Below, piece by piece: positions 10,290 through 18,222 of a stretch of DNA of 64,000 nt. The stretch is from Verrucomicrobiia bacterium DG1235 (lineage in GTDB: Bacteria; Verrucomicrobiota; Verrucomicrobiia; Opitutales; Opitutaceae): the NCBI GenBank assembly GCA_000155695.1, contig DS990592.1:563919-627918 (forward strand). The letters run 5' to 3'. Both the position numbers and the translations under genes were made by a program. A model generated the notes under the pieces. It was not told the origin of the DNA. It saw only the letters and a list, made by a program, of their open reading frames with translations, and did no database searches. Each line of letters begins with the position of its first letter. The first letter of the stretch is position 1.

Positions 10290-12038
10290 CTAGTCGGCAG
10301 GCTGGGGAGTGGCAAGTTGTAGATCGAGCTGAAAGTCCGTCCAGTCATGCTTCGATACGAGCAAGCTTAGTTGGCCGCCGTGGAGAAGGGCGAGCTCGTG
10401 AGCCAGGTTTAGGCCGAGACCGTATCCTTGCACGTTTTCGCCAGCAGATCCTCGATGGAAGCGTTCGAAGATGTGCGCTTGGGCATCTGGTGGTATTGAC
10501 TTGCCGGTGTTTCCGATGGTCAGAGAGACGCGGTCTTTCGTAGTTGTCGCGGAAATCAGGATACGCCCGTTTGGGCGATTGTATTTTTGGGCGTTTTCGA
10601 TGAGGTTCTGAAGAATGAGTATGGTGTAGCCGCGTTCCCCGAGAATTTCTAGATCCGGACTTAGGTCTATCTTGATATCGAGTGATGCGGCTGCTGGCAG
10701 TATGCTTAAGTCGTCGACGAGCTCTTCGAGCATAAGCCTTAGTTTTGTGGGGGTGAGCTTAAGGGAGAGTTGACCGGCATCGAGTCTTGAGAGGAGAAGC
10801 AAGTCATCGATCACCGCGGAGAGTCTTCCTGTCTGGCGAATCATGTCGTGCGTTTCGGATCGGTTTGCTGGCGAAAGAGAATCGTCTTCTAGCAAGGATT
10901 GTAGTCCTGCTTTCAATACGGTTACTGGTGTTTTAAGCTGATGGGAGGCATCTGCGGAAAATCGGGCGGCGCGTTTAAGCTCCTTGCTGGTCTTGTCAAG
11001 TTGGTACTCGGCTTGAACGCGGCTTGCCTCTTCCGAAGCGCCAGCTCTGGCCATTTCCTCTACTGGGCGGCTAATGCGTTGAGCGGCCCAGTGGCTGAGG
11101 CCGAAGCCGAAGAGGAGCAGCAGGGCTGCACTGGAGAGAATGTCTACGGTGGCTTTGGATTGTTCGCTCTCCAGTTCTTGGGTAGACGCTAATGTGTATT
11201 CCCAAAGTTCAATCTTTTCGTTTGATCCTGGGAGTCGTCGCGATGCGAGCCTGTAGGCATGGTCTTCGATTTCGAGCGCATGTATCTGCGTCGAGTGCAG
11301 TTGTTTTGAAAGCGAAGTTTCCAGCTGCTTGGAGTATTGCGCGGGAAGGGAGCTATAGACGAGCGAGCCGTTTAGCGAAAGGCAGTGATATAGATTCCTT
11401 GAATTTGAAGTGGGTGGGGTGAGTAATGGGAATCCCACTACGAGCGAGGATATGGGATTCACGGCTTCGGATGAGTGAATCGGTATTGTATAGAGTTCGA
11501 TGACTCCGTTGCTCGATGTTTCGAGGGAGGTTTGGAGATAGCGGAGGTCTGGAGAGTTTGAAGCTTCGCTGGAGGCTAGGATTTCTTCGGCGTCGGTTGG
11601 AACCTCTCCTGCGAGGCTTGAGGCGATGGGTTTGATAAGGCGCCCATCTGCGTCGAGAAAACGGTAGAATAAAGCATGAAGGTGAGCACCCGGAAGCGTG
11701 GAGCGAGGCTTGTAGATGATACTTAGTTCGTCTTTGGCGCTGAGGTATAGAAGGTCTAGGGCGTCATCTTCTAGCGCCGCGCGGATTCTTGGTTTTCGCG
11801 CGAGAGACTCGCAAATTTCCGTGAGGACGAGCTGACGCATTTTACGGGCTTCGTCTGTGGCGCGAGCTTCCTCCTCGATGTTGGCGCGAAAGGTTTCGTT
11901 TGCCAGAGTCGAGAGATAGCTGTGGCTGGCGAGTATTCCGAGTCCTGTTAGGACACAGAGGGCGATGACGATTCGCAAAAAAATGCGTGCTCGAAATTGA
12001 GACGCTTCAGCTTTCCAGGAATGTTTTTCGGTATTCAA
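10290..12038 (-). CDS. Membrane sensor histidine kinase
   Basis: HAMP-type sensor kinase of about 582 aa. One transmembrane helix lies near the N-terminus ('IFLRIVIALCVLTGLGILA'), followed by a large periplasmic sensor region, a second helix ('AALLLLFGFGLSHWAA'), the HisKA box 'ADASHQLKTPV' with the phosphorylated His, the N box 'ILQNLIENAQKY', and the G boxes 'IGNTGKSIPPDAQAHIFERFHRG' and 'GYGLGLNLAHELALLHGG'. No ATG fits the N-terminus. The TTG at 12038 overlaps the upstream stop (TTGA), implying translational coupling to the cupredoxin-like gene; a TTG at 12113 is the other possibility. The likely partner is the regulator at 8388-9059. Confidence 0.92.
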   Translation of the reverse strand: MNTEKHSWKAEASQFRARIFLRIVIALCVLTGLGILASHSYLSTLANETFRANIEEEARATDEARKMRQLVLTEICESLARKPRIRAALEDDALDLLYLSAKDELSIIYKPRSTLPGAHLHALFYRFLDADGRLIKPIASSLAGEVPTDAEEILASSEASNSPDLRYLQTSLETSSNGVIELYTIPIHSSEAVNPISSLVVGFPLLTPPTSNSRNLYHCLSLNGSLVYSSLPAQYSKQLETSLSKQLHSTQIHALEIEDHAYRLASRRLPGSNEKIELWEYTLASTQELESEQSKATVDILSSAALLLLFGFGLSHWAAQRISRPVEEMARAGASEEASRVQAEYQLDKTSKELKRAARFSADASHQLKTPVTVLKAGLQSLLEDDSLSPANRSETHDMIRQTGRLSAVIDDLLLLSRLDAGQLSLKLTPTKLRLMLEELVDDLSILPAAASLDIKIDLSPDLEILGERGYTILILQNLIENAQKYNRPNGRILISATTTKDRVSLTIGNTGKSIPPDAQAHIFERFHRGSAGENVQGYGLGLNLAHELALLHGGQLSLLVSKHDWTDFQLDLQLATPQPAD

Positions 12039-12691
12039 TCGAAGGATACTGAGATTTCTGTTTCGTCGTCGATCGTGATTGCTTTTTCGAAGGTCGTCTT
12101 GGTATCGACCCAAGCTTTCAAGGTATATTCGCCTTTCGGAATGTCGGCTAGGGTAAAGCTGCCTTCAGTATCGCTGGAGGTGAAATAAGGCGTTTCGAGA
12201 ACTAGAATAACGGCTTTCATGTGTTCATGCACGTCGCAGCGGAGGATGATTTGTCCAGGCTTGTTGAAGGTCTGTGTTGGGACAGGTTTTTCATCTGGCA
12301 TGTACCTACCGAGATCGAAGCGCTTGGCTTTTGAGTAGGAGAACACGTTGTGGTACTCTTCGTCGTGATTTGGAAAGGCGACCGTGGTTCCGACTTGAAT
12401 CGGAAGTAGTGCTGGTTCGAATACGAAGTTCTCTTGAGAGATTTCAGCGTTTGCTGTTGGAGTGGCGGAATCTGATGTGCTGGCTCCCTCAAGCCAGACG
12501 ATTGCGATCGGAGGAGAAGGGGTGAGTGTGCTGCCGTCGGAAACCATGTTGTAGCGTTTGGCGATCACGTCAGTGGGTGGAGGCGGGGGAAGCGAAACTG
12601 TGCCGGACACGGTGGCTTGAGCGGATAGCTCGGCTAGTGGGGAAAAGGTCAAACATACGGCAAGGGCGAGAAGTCGGTGAGCGGAGTTCAT
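12035..12691 (-). CDS. Periplasmic cupredoxin-like (methylamine-utilization-type) protein
   Basis: Exported protein of about 218 aa from the ATG at 12691, with a signal peptide ending near 'LAELSAQA'. Type I copper ligands can be assigned: His in 'EEYHNVFSYS', then Cys, His and Met in 'LRCDVHEHMKA'. The C-terminal part ('DTEGSFTLADIPKGEYTLKAWVDT') is a carboxypeptidase-regulatory-like beta-sandwich. This architecture is usually annotated as a methylamine-utilization or plastocyanin-like protein. The coupled kinase gene downstream suggests it is part of a sensing or transport unit, perhaps for metal or redox state. That role is inference. Confidence 0.75.
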   Translation of the reverse strand: MNSAHRLLALAVCLTFSPLAELSAQATVSGTVSLPPPPPTDVIAKRYNMVSDGSTLTPSPPIAIVWLEGASTSDSATPTANAEISQENFVFEPALLPIQVGTTVAFPNHDEEYHNVFSYSKAKRFDLGRYMPDEKPVPTQTFNKPGQIILRCDVHEHMKAVILVLETPYFTSSDTEGSFTLADIPKGEYTLKAWVDTKTTFEKAITIDDETEISVSFD

Positions 12692-12929
12692 AGGGGTGCT
12701 GGCTTTGCTGAAGAGTTTTGGGGCAGGGGTTGAGCGGTCAACAGCAATTGGGTAACAAGGGTGTTGGCGAATTCGCCTTTCCAACAAGATTGTTACTGAA
12801 AGACGTTTGGCTTATGGGGGCTGGGATGGCTTTGTGTGGTCACTTTCGGAATAGGCCGAGGGTACTAGATTCAAACGTTAATTGGGGATACGGAGATTCT
12901 AGTTTCACACGCAAATACACACACACGGG

Positions 12930-12955
12930 CCCGGGCGAGAAATCGCCTGGGTTTT
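12930..12955 (+). terminator. Stable hairpin with T tract
   Basis: A 9-bp stem (CCCGGGCGA / TCGCCTGGG, one G-U pair) with a GAAA tetraloop is followed by TTTT on the + strand. It lies between the cupredoxin operon start and the end of the SGNH gene, both of which are on the minus strand. Only the + orientation has the T run, so it may block antisense readthrough. Its effect on the minus strand is uncertain. Confidence 0.5.
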
Positions 12956-12958
12956 GCG

Positions 12959-13744
12959 TTATTGAGCGATTCGCTCGACCATGGGAGAGATCAGTGGCTC
13001 GAGGCCGAGATTGAGAGCTTCGTAGCCTCTGCGGGTGAGGTGCAGGGTGTCGCGCGAGTACTCGGGCTTGATATATTTTCCCTCGCGAAGGATGGCGTCG
13101 CAATCGACAGGGGTCACTTTCGGGTATTCGAAGGCGAGAAGTCTTTGGTTAACGTGGTCGATGGATTCGTTGACTTCGTCCGACCAGAGTGGCTTGCGGA
13201 GGAATTCGATGGGCCCGGGCGGGAAGATGGTAGTTAGAATGACTTCGATTCCATTGTCGCTAAGCGTCTTGGCGATCTGCGTAATATTGTCGTAGGTCTG
13301 CTCGATAGTCTTGTTTTTGGTGCCGGGCAGTACGGCCATGGTTTTCAGGTCGTTGTCTCCCATCTGCAGTATCACGATATCAGGATCGAGGGAAAGGACG
13401 TCGGACTCGAGGCGGCGGAGTATCTGCGGAGTGGTTTCGCCTCCGATGCCGCGATTGACGATCTCTATGTCGCCCCAGTTTTTCGGGTGCTTGGATCGCC
13501 ACATGCCGCATCTCGACTCGCCGAAGATAATCAGACGCGGCTTCGTCTTTTTGGCGGCTCGAATTTGGGCGTTCTTTTCTGCGTAAAGATCGCTTACGGG
13601 TTCGATGCGGACTTCTGCTTCCCGGGCGTAGAAGAGGGTCGCCTTTTTGAAGAGATAGTAATTGCCGACCAATGATGCAGCGAGGGCTCCCGTCAAGAAG
13701 AGGTACGCGAAGATGTGGAGGATTTTTTTATTTGTTCCGCTCAT
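12959..13744 (-). CDS. Membrane-anchored SGNH/GDSL hydrolase
   Basis: Predicted esterase of 261 aa. An N-terminal signal-anchor ('ILHIFAYLFLTGALAASLVGNYYLF', residues ~8-32) places it in the envelope. SGNH blocks are visible: block I 'IIFGESRCGMW' (Glu replaces the usual Asp of GDS; the Ser nucleophile is kept), block II 'NRGIGGETT', block III 'QMGDNDL' and block V 'DTLHLTRRGYEAL' with the Asp/His pair. Substrates of such proteins are often acetylated sugars or lipids. It lies next to a GH43 and a second SGNH gene on the same strand, which suggests polysaccharide deacetylation. Confidence 0.82.
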   Translation of the reverse strand: MSGTNKKILHIFAYLFLTGALAASLVGNYYLFKKATLFYAREAEVRIEPVSDLYAEKNAQIRAAKKTKPRLIIFGESRCGMWRSKHPKNWGDIEIVNRGIGGETTPQILRRLESDVLSLDPDIVILQMGDNDLKTMAVLPGTKNKTIEQTYDNITQIAKTLSDNGIEVILTTIFPPGPIEFLRKPLWSDEVNESIDHVNQRLLAFEYPKVTPVDCDAILREGKYIKPEYSRDTLHLTRRGYEALNLGLEPLISPMVERIAQ

Positions 13745-13791
13745 AGTTGCTAGGGAGGCGTGACGCGTGGCGTCGGGGAGCGGATCAGTTG

Positions 13792-15366
13792 TCAGCGCTC
13801 CAGATATTCGAAGGAGTCAAAATCCGCATGAAAGCGCTGTCCAGTTAGATCTTGAGCAGCGATTCCTACGAAGGCGCCGGTGAATCCGAGCGTGAAGTAG
13901 TCGTCGGAGAGAATGGTGCTATCGAAACTAGAGCCTATTTCGCGCCAGTCTTTGCCATCGAGAGAGTAGCTAAACTGAAGCTGTTCTTCATTTATGGATA
14001 CGCTTAGGTGAACAGGTCCTTCGGCTGGCAGGGGAGTTTCGAATTCAGGAATATCTCCGGTTTCGCCGGCGTCTGTGCGGATGATGCCTAGATGCCTTCC
14101 GAGCTTTTCGTCGTGAGAAATTCTGAGGTAATAGTGGTTCTTGGTGTCGTAGTAGGCGACGAGCCCAGCCATTTGCTTGAAGCTGCTCGGATTGAAGTCC
14201 ACGCAGGTGGTGGTTTGCGTATTGAAGGCTTGGACACGGCGGGCGAGGAGGCTTTGGCGGAAGTTGCTGGTGGTTGGCTCTTCTCCGTAAAGGCGTAGCC
14301 AGCTTGGCCTCGCTTCCAAGCTGAGCCACTCTGCGGAGATGGGGCGTCGGAGGCTTTGGAAGTGGATGTCGAGTTCGGTGGTGTCGAAGTCGATTTTCGC
14401 GGATCGGCTCGCGGGTTCGGATGTCGGCTGAAACTCGGAGTTGTCTACTTCTACGGCTGGGACTCTGCCGCCTTGGACCAGTCGCGGCCAGCCTTCGTCG
14501 TTCCACTCGAATTTCTGTATAGCGGTTTCGCGGCCGAGAACGCAGCGTTTTTCGTGAAGAGGACGGCCGCAAAGGTGAACGGCGTACCACGTGCCGAACT
14601 GGGTTTCTACGAGCGAGGCGTGTCCCGCCTTTTGGAGGGGGGCGTCTTCGTCGTAGCGAGAGGATATGAAGGGGTTGAAGGGGTCGACTTCGTAGGGTCC
14701 GTCGATTGTTTTTGAGCGGGCGATGGTGACGGCGTGCTCGTAGCCCGTGCCGCCCTCCGCGACGAGGAGGTAGTACCAGCCGTCCTTTTTGTAGAGGTGG
14801 GGACCTTCGGTGAGCTTGAGGTCGGTTCCTTTGAAGATCTCTTTTCGTTCTCCGACGAGCTTTCCGGATATGGGATCGAATTCCTGGAGGAGTGTCCCCG
14901 AAAACTGGTTACGATCTACGCGATGATCCCAGATCATGCTGAGGTACCATTTGCGTCCGTCGTCGTCGTGGAAGAGAGATGCGTCGAAGCCGCTCGAGTC
15001 GAGGTAGGTGGGTTCCGACCAGGGACCGGTGACGGAGGGGGCGGTTACGAGATAGTTGTGCGTTACCTTGTAGCGGGTGTTGTTCCACTGTTTGACGTCG
15101 GTGTAGATGAGATAAAAGAGCCCGTCGCAATAACTGAGACAGGGGGCCCAGATACCGCCGGAATCGGGGTTGCCGATCATGTCGAGCTGACTCGCTCGGT
15201 CCAGCGGGCGACCCACGAGCTCCCAATTGGATAGGTCGCGCGAGTGGTGGATATGCACGCCGGGGAACCACTCGAAGGTGGAGGTCGCGATATAGTAGTC
15301 CTCGCCAACGCGAACGATGGAGGGGTCGGGATTAAATCCGGGGAGAATGGGGTTTTGTATGCTCAT
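13792..15366 (-). CDS. Glycoside hydrolase family 43 (beta-xylosidase/arabinofuranosidase-like)
   Basis: Five-bladed propeller GH43 enzyme with a C-terminal beta-sandwich, 524 aa. The general base is in 'GFNPDPSIVRVGEDYY' near residue 13, the pKa-modulating Asp region is 'SSGFDASLFHDDDGRKW', and the proton-donor Glu is in 'LKLTEGPHLYKKDGWYYL'. The last ~180 residues ('IDFDTTELDIHFQSLRRP...') match the concanavalin-like domain of GH43 beta-xylosidases. No signal peptide is visible, so it probably acts on imported oligosaccharides in the cytoplasm. Neighbours are two SGNH esterases, and an SSS symporter lies further on. Confidence 0.93.
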   Translation of the reverse strand: MSIQNPILPGFNPDPSIVRVGEDYYIATSTFEWFPGVHIHHSRDLSNWELVGRPLDRASQLDMIGNPDSGGIWAPCLSYCDGLFYLIYTDVKQWNNTRYKVTHNYLVTAPSVTGPWSEPTYLDSSGFDASLFHDDDGRKWYLSMIWDHRVDRNQFSGTLLQEFDPISGKLVGERKEIFKGTDLKLTEGPHLYKKDGWYYLLVAEGGTGYEHAVTIARSKTIDGPYEVDPFNPFISSRYDEDAPLQKAGHASLVETQFGTWYAVHLCGRPLHEKRCVLGRETAIQKFEWNDEGWPRLVQGGRVPAVEVDNSEFQPTSEPASRSAKIDFDTTELDIHFQSLRRPISAEWLSLEARPSWLRLYGEEPTTSNFRQSLLARRVQAFNTQTTTCVDFNPSSFKQMAGLVAYYDTKNHYYLRISHDEKLGRHLGIIRTDAGETGDIPEFETPLPAEGPVHLSVSINEEQLQFSYSLDGKDWREIGSSFDSTILSDDYFTLGFTGAFVGIAAQDLTGQRFHADFDSFEYLER

Positions 15367-15451
15367 TTTCGGGGTGGGGGAAACGCGGTAGGACGTAGGA
15401 TTAGAGGCTATGGAGCCGATGGGCGAAATCTTTCGAGGCGAACGTTAAGCG

Positions 15452-16177
15452 CTACTGGTCCATCGTTTCCTGAATCTTGGGAAGAATCGCCTCGGTCATG
15501 AGCTCGTAGCCGTCTGCGGAAGGGTGAAGGAAGTCCCCCATGACGTCTTTCGAAATGGAGCCGTCTTCCTGCAGGAAGGTGTTTCCAATATCCAGAACTT
15601 GGACTCCGTCCTCCGCCAAGGTGGCGATCATTTCGTTTACCAAAGTCACGCGAGCGCGGTTTGGACTGTCGGCATTTTCATCGTAAGGAAAAACGCCGAG
15701 GATGAGTATTTTCGCCTTCGGGAAAGAGGTTTGCAGTTGAGCGAGGTTTGCTTTCACGCCTGAGAAGACGGCCTGGGGAGAGTCGTTGTTGTGCCCGAAG
15801 TTGTTTACTCCGATGAGCATGACGACGAGTTTCGGGTCTAGCTTACCTGTGCTGCCATTCTGGATACGCCAGAGGAGATTCTCCGTCTTGTCGCCGCCGA
15901 TCCCGAAGTTGGCCGGATTGTACTTTGCGATTTCGCGTTCCCAGGACGGAGCCCATTGGTAGCCTTGAGTGATAGAGTCTCCCACGAAAAGCAGTTGAGC
16001 TTCGCCTTTGGCAGCTACTTCGACGTCGTCAGCGTGGGCCCGATACCAGTCAGCGATGGTCATCCAGCTGTATTCGACATTTCGCGGAGTGGGGGTGACG
16101 GGGGAGCTGGCGAATGTTGAGCTCGCGACCAGGGAGGTAAGGGCGATAGCGAAGAGTGCGAGAGGTAAGTTTTTCAT
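15452..16177 (-). CDS. Secreted SGNH/GDSL hydrolase
   Basis: Exported esterase of 241 aa. The signal peptide is 'NLPLALFAIALTSLVASSTFA'. The catalytic blocks are classic: 'LLFVGDSITQGY' (Ser nucleophile), 'NFGIGGDKTENLLWR', 'MLIGVNNFGHN' and 'GDFLHPSADGYELM' (Asp/His). This pattern resembles the platelet-activating-factor acetylhydrolase-like and sialate/xylan acetylesterase groups. It is transcribed in the same direction as the GH43 gene 85 bp downstream, so co-regulation is likely. It is divergent from the methyltransferase gene at 16344. Confidence 0.9.
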   Translation of the reverse strand: MKNLPLALFAIALTSLVASSTFASSPVTPTPRNVEYSWMTIADWYRAHADDVEVAAKGEAQLLFVGDSITQGYQWAPSWEREIAKYNPANFGIGGDKTENLLWRIQNGSTGKLDPKLVVMLIGVNNFGHNNDSPQAVFSGVKANLAQLQTSFPKAKILILGVFPYDENADSPNRARVTLVNEMIATLAEDGVQVLDIGNTFLQEDGSISKDVMGDFLHPSADGYELMTEAILPKIQETMDQ

Positions 16178-16343
16178 GTGCAGAGGGATAATCGGCGACC
16201 GTTTCGGGTCAATCGCTTTGCGGCTTTGTGAACAATGGAGAGGAAATTTAGGGAAAACTTAACGGGCACTGGCTAGGGGAAGGGGTTGTCGAATCGCGTT
16301 GCGCCTCTGATGGCAAAGCGATAAGGCCTGATTCATTTTTTAA

Positions 16344-17531
16344 ATGCTTAGTCCCGAGATAAAGGAATTCATCGCCAAAAATGCGAAGCGCGCCCCGGAG
16401 CAGCTCGCCTTACTCGCTGGCAAGTATCCGGAGCTGCCGATGCCGTTTATCGCACAGCAGGTAAAGGGGCGGGCGCGGATGCGTTCGAAATTACCGAGCT
16501 GGCATGGGAACGAGGATGTCGTTTTTCCGAAGTCTTTGGCTCTTGAGCAATGTACTTCCGAAGCGGTGGCTCGTTTGCATGGCGAGCTGGCGGGAAGGGG
16601 AATAGCGGCTTTCGATATGACAGGCGGTTTTGGGGTGGACGCTCGATTTGTCGCGGAAGGCTTCGATCGTCTTATCTATTGCGAGCGCGACCGGGAGCTG
16701 GCGGAAATCGCTGCCTCGAATTTTCAGACTTTCGGTTTGGGCGAAAAGGTTGAGACGGCGTGCGGAGACGGACTGGAGTTGTTGCGAAGTTACGAGGGAG
16801 GGCTTGACTTGATTTTCGTAGATCCCGCTAGGCGGGACAGCCGTCAGTTCAAGGTGTCGGAGCTCGAGGGCTGCGAGCCGAATATTTTAGAGATTTGGGA
16901 TGAGTTGCTGGATCGGGCAGAGAGAGTAGCAGTCAAGGTCTCTCCCGGACTCGACGTTTCAAGCGTGCTGGCGGATCTTTCGGGTATCGAATCGCTCTAT
17001 GTGATTTCCCTCGAAAACGATTGCAAAGAACTTTTCTTCATTGCTCGGAAGGGATTCGAAGGGGAAGCCCGTATCCATAGCGTGAATATAAGGAAGGATG
17101 GTAGTCGCGATGAGCTTTCTTTTCATCTTTCTGAGGAAAAAGAGAGCGATGGCGATTATGCCGCTCCCGGGAAGTACTTATACGAGCCAAACGCTTCGAT
17201 AATGAAGGCCGGAGCCTTTAAGACTGTATCGGAAAAGTGGGGATTGAGCGCATTGAATCCTCGCACACGGCTTTATGGGTCGGATGAGCTGATAGCGGAT
17301 TTTCAGGGGCGCGTTTACGAGATTATTGATCAAGTTCCTATTGGGGCGAAGGAAACGAAGCGACTCTTTCCGAAGAAGAAGGCCAACGTGATCTCTCGCA
17401 ATAGCGGGATGAGCGCCGAAGAGTTGAGAAAGAAGCTCGGACTTAAGGAAGGGGGCGACCTTTTCGCGATTGGGGCGGCGGTCACAGGTGTGGGAAGGCG
17501 CTTGTACGCTTGCAAGTTGGTGCAATCTTAA
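16344..17531 (+). CDS. THUMP-like domain class I SAM methyltransferase
   Basis: 395-aa protein of the family with a Rossmann methyltransferase core, PG_1098-type ferredoxin-like domain and THUMP-like C-terminus. Motif I is 'AFDMTGGFGVDARFVA', an acidic motif II is 'IYCERDREL', and 'LIFVDPARRDSRQFKV' replaces the D/NPPY motif. The C-terminal stretch from 'LNPRTRLYGSD' to the end matches the THUMP-like region. The family is presumed to methylate RNA, but the target is not established. HugZ-like gene follows after 16 bp, likely on the same transcript. Confidence 0.85.
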   Translation: MLSPEIKEFIAKNAKRAPEQLALLAGKYPELPMPFIAQQVKGRARMRSKLPSWHGNEDVVFPKSLALEQCTSEAVARLHGELAGRGIAAFDMTGGFGVDARFVAEGFDRLIYCERDRELAEIAASNFQTFGLGEKVETACGDGLELLRSYEGGLDLIFVDPARRDSRQFKVSELEGCEPNILEIWDELLDRAERVAVKVSPGLDVSSVLADLSGIESLYVISLENDCKELFFIARKGFEGEARIHSVNIRKDGSRDELSFHLSEEKESDGDYAAPGKYLYEPNASIMKAGAFKTVSEKWGLSALNPRTRLYGSDELIADFQGRVYEIIDQVPIGAKETKRLFPKKKANVISRNSGMSAEELRKKLGLKEGGDLFAIGAAVTGVGRRLYACKLVQS

Positions 17532-17547
17532 TGGCAGGTATTAGAAA

Positions 17548-18072
17548 ATGGATACAGACGAAGAAAAGGAGTTTGCCTGGGCGAGGGAGGAAATGGGAAG
17601 TTTGCTCGAAAGAGTTCGCAGCTGCGTGCTTGCGACGGTGTCGAGCTCAGGAAGACCGCTTTCTAGCTATGCCCCTGTATGTAGAGACGGGCGTGGTAGC
17701 TTCTTGGTTTATGTCAGCGCCATGGCCAAGCATTACGGCCACCTTCGTAGATCGAGCCTCGCCAGTTTGAGCTTAATTGAAGACGAGAGCGTGGCGGAGA
17801 ACCTGTTCGCTCGCAAGCGCTTGACCGTGGACTGCTCTGCGAAGCTCGTGAAACGCGAAAGCGACGAGTGGGTCGCTGGCGTCGCCGGGCTCGTGGCGAG
17901 GCATGGTAGCACGATGGAGTATTTGCGGGATTTAGTGGACTTCGATCTCTTTTGTCTGACGCCTGAGGAAGGGCGATTGGTGCTCGGATTTGGTAAGGCG
18001 TACCGAGTTTTTGGAGACGGACTGAGCGAGATATCCTACCTCGGGGCCGGCGGGCATCGAAGTAAAAGCTAG
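17548..18072 (+). CDS. HugZ-like / pyridoxamine-phosphate-oxidase-fold protein
   Basis: Split-barrel flavin-reductase-like protein of 174 aa, similar to the HugZ heme-utilisation group. It has the N-terminal barrel 'VRSCVLATVSSSGRPLSSYAPV', the middle 'ASLSLIEDES...RKRLTVDCSAKLV', and a terminal 'GFGKAYRVFG...ISYLGAGGHR' in which the GHR ending resembles the heme-contacting end of HugZ. No signal peptide is seen, so it is cytoplasmic. A role in heme or iron handling is by family analogy only. Confidence 0.75.
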   Translation: MDTDEEKEFAWAREEMGSLLERVRSCVLATVSSSGRPLSSYAPVCRDGRGSFLVYVSAMAKHYGHLRRSSLASLSLIEDESVAENLFARKRLTVDCSAKLVKRESDEWVAGVAGLVARHGSTMEYLRDLVDFDLFCLTPEEGRLVLGFGKAYRVFGDGLSEISYLGAGGHRSKS

Positions 18073-18092
18073 TCCGCCCGACCGGATTTCTA

Positions 18093-18124
18093 CAAAGTTT
18101 AGTCTTCTGCTAGACTAAACTTTG
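18093..18124. repeat. 13-bp perfect inverted repeat (AT-rich hairpin)
   Basis: Arms CAAAGTTTAGTCT (18093-18105) and AGACTAAACTTTG (18112-18124) pair perfectly around a 6-nt loop. It lies 20 bp after the HugZ-like stop and 98 bp before the symporter start. No T tract follows, so it is either a weak terminator or an operator/5' leader element for the symporter. Confidence 0.55.
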
Positions 18125-18222
18125 CTAGAGCATGCCGATTCAGGGCGATTCTTCCAAAGTCTTGCTCAATCCTGTAAATCAACCCCTCCCACAAACGAAA
18201 ACCCCATAAACGATCCTCTGTT

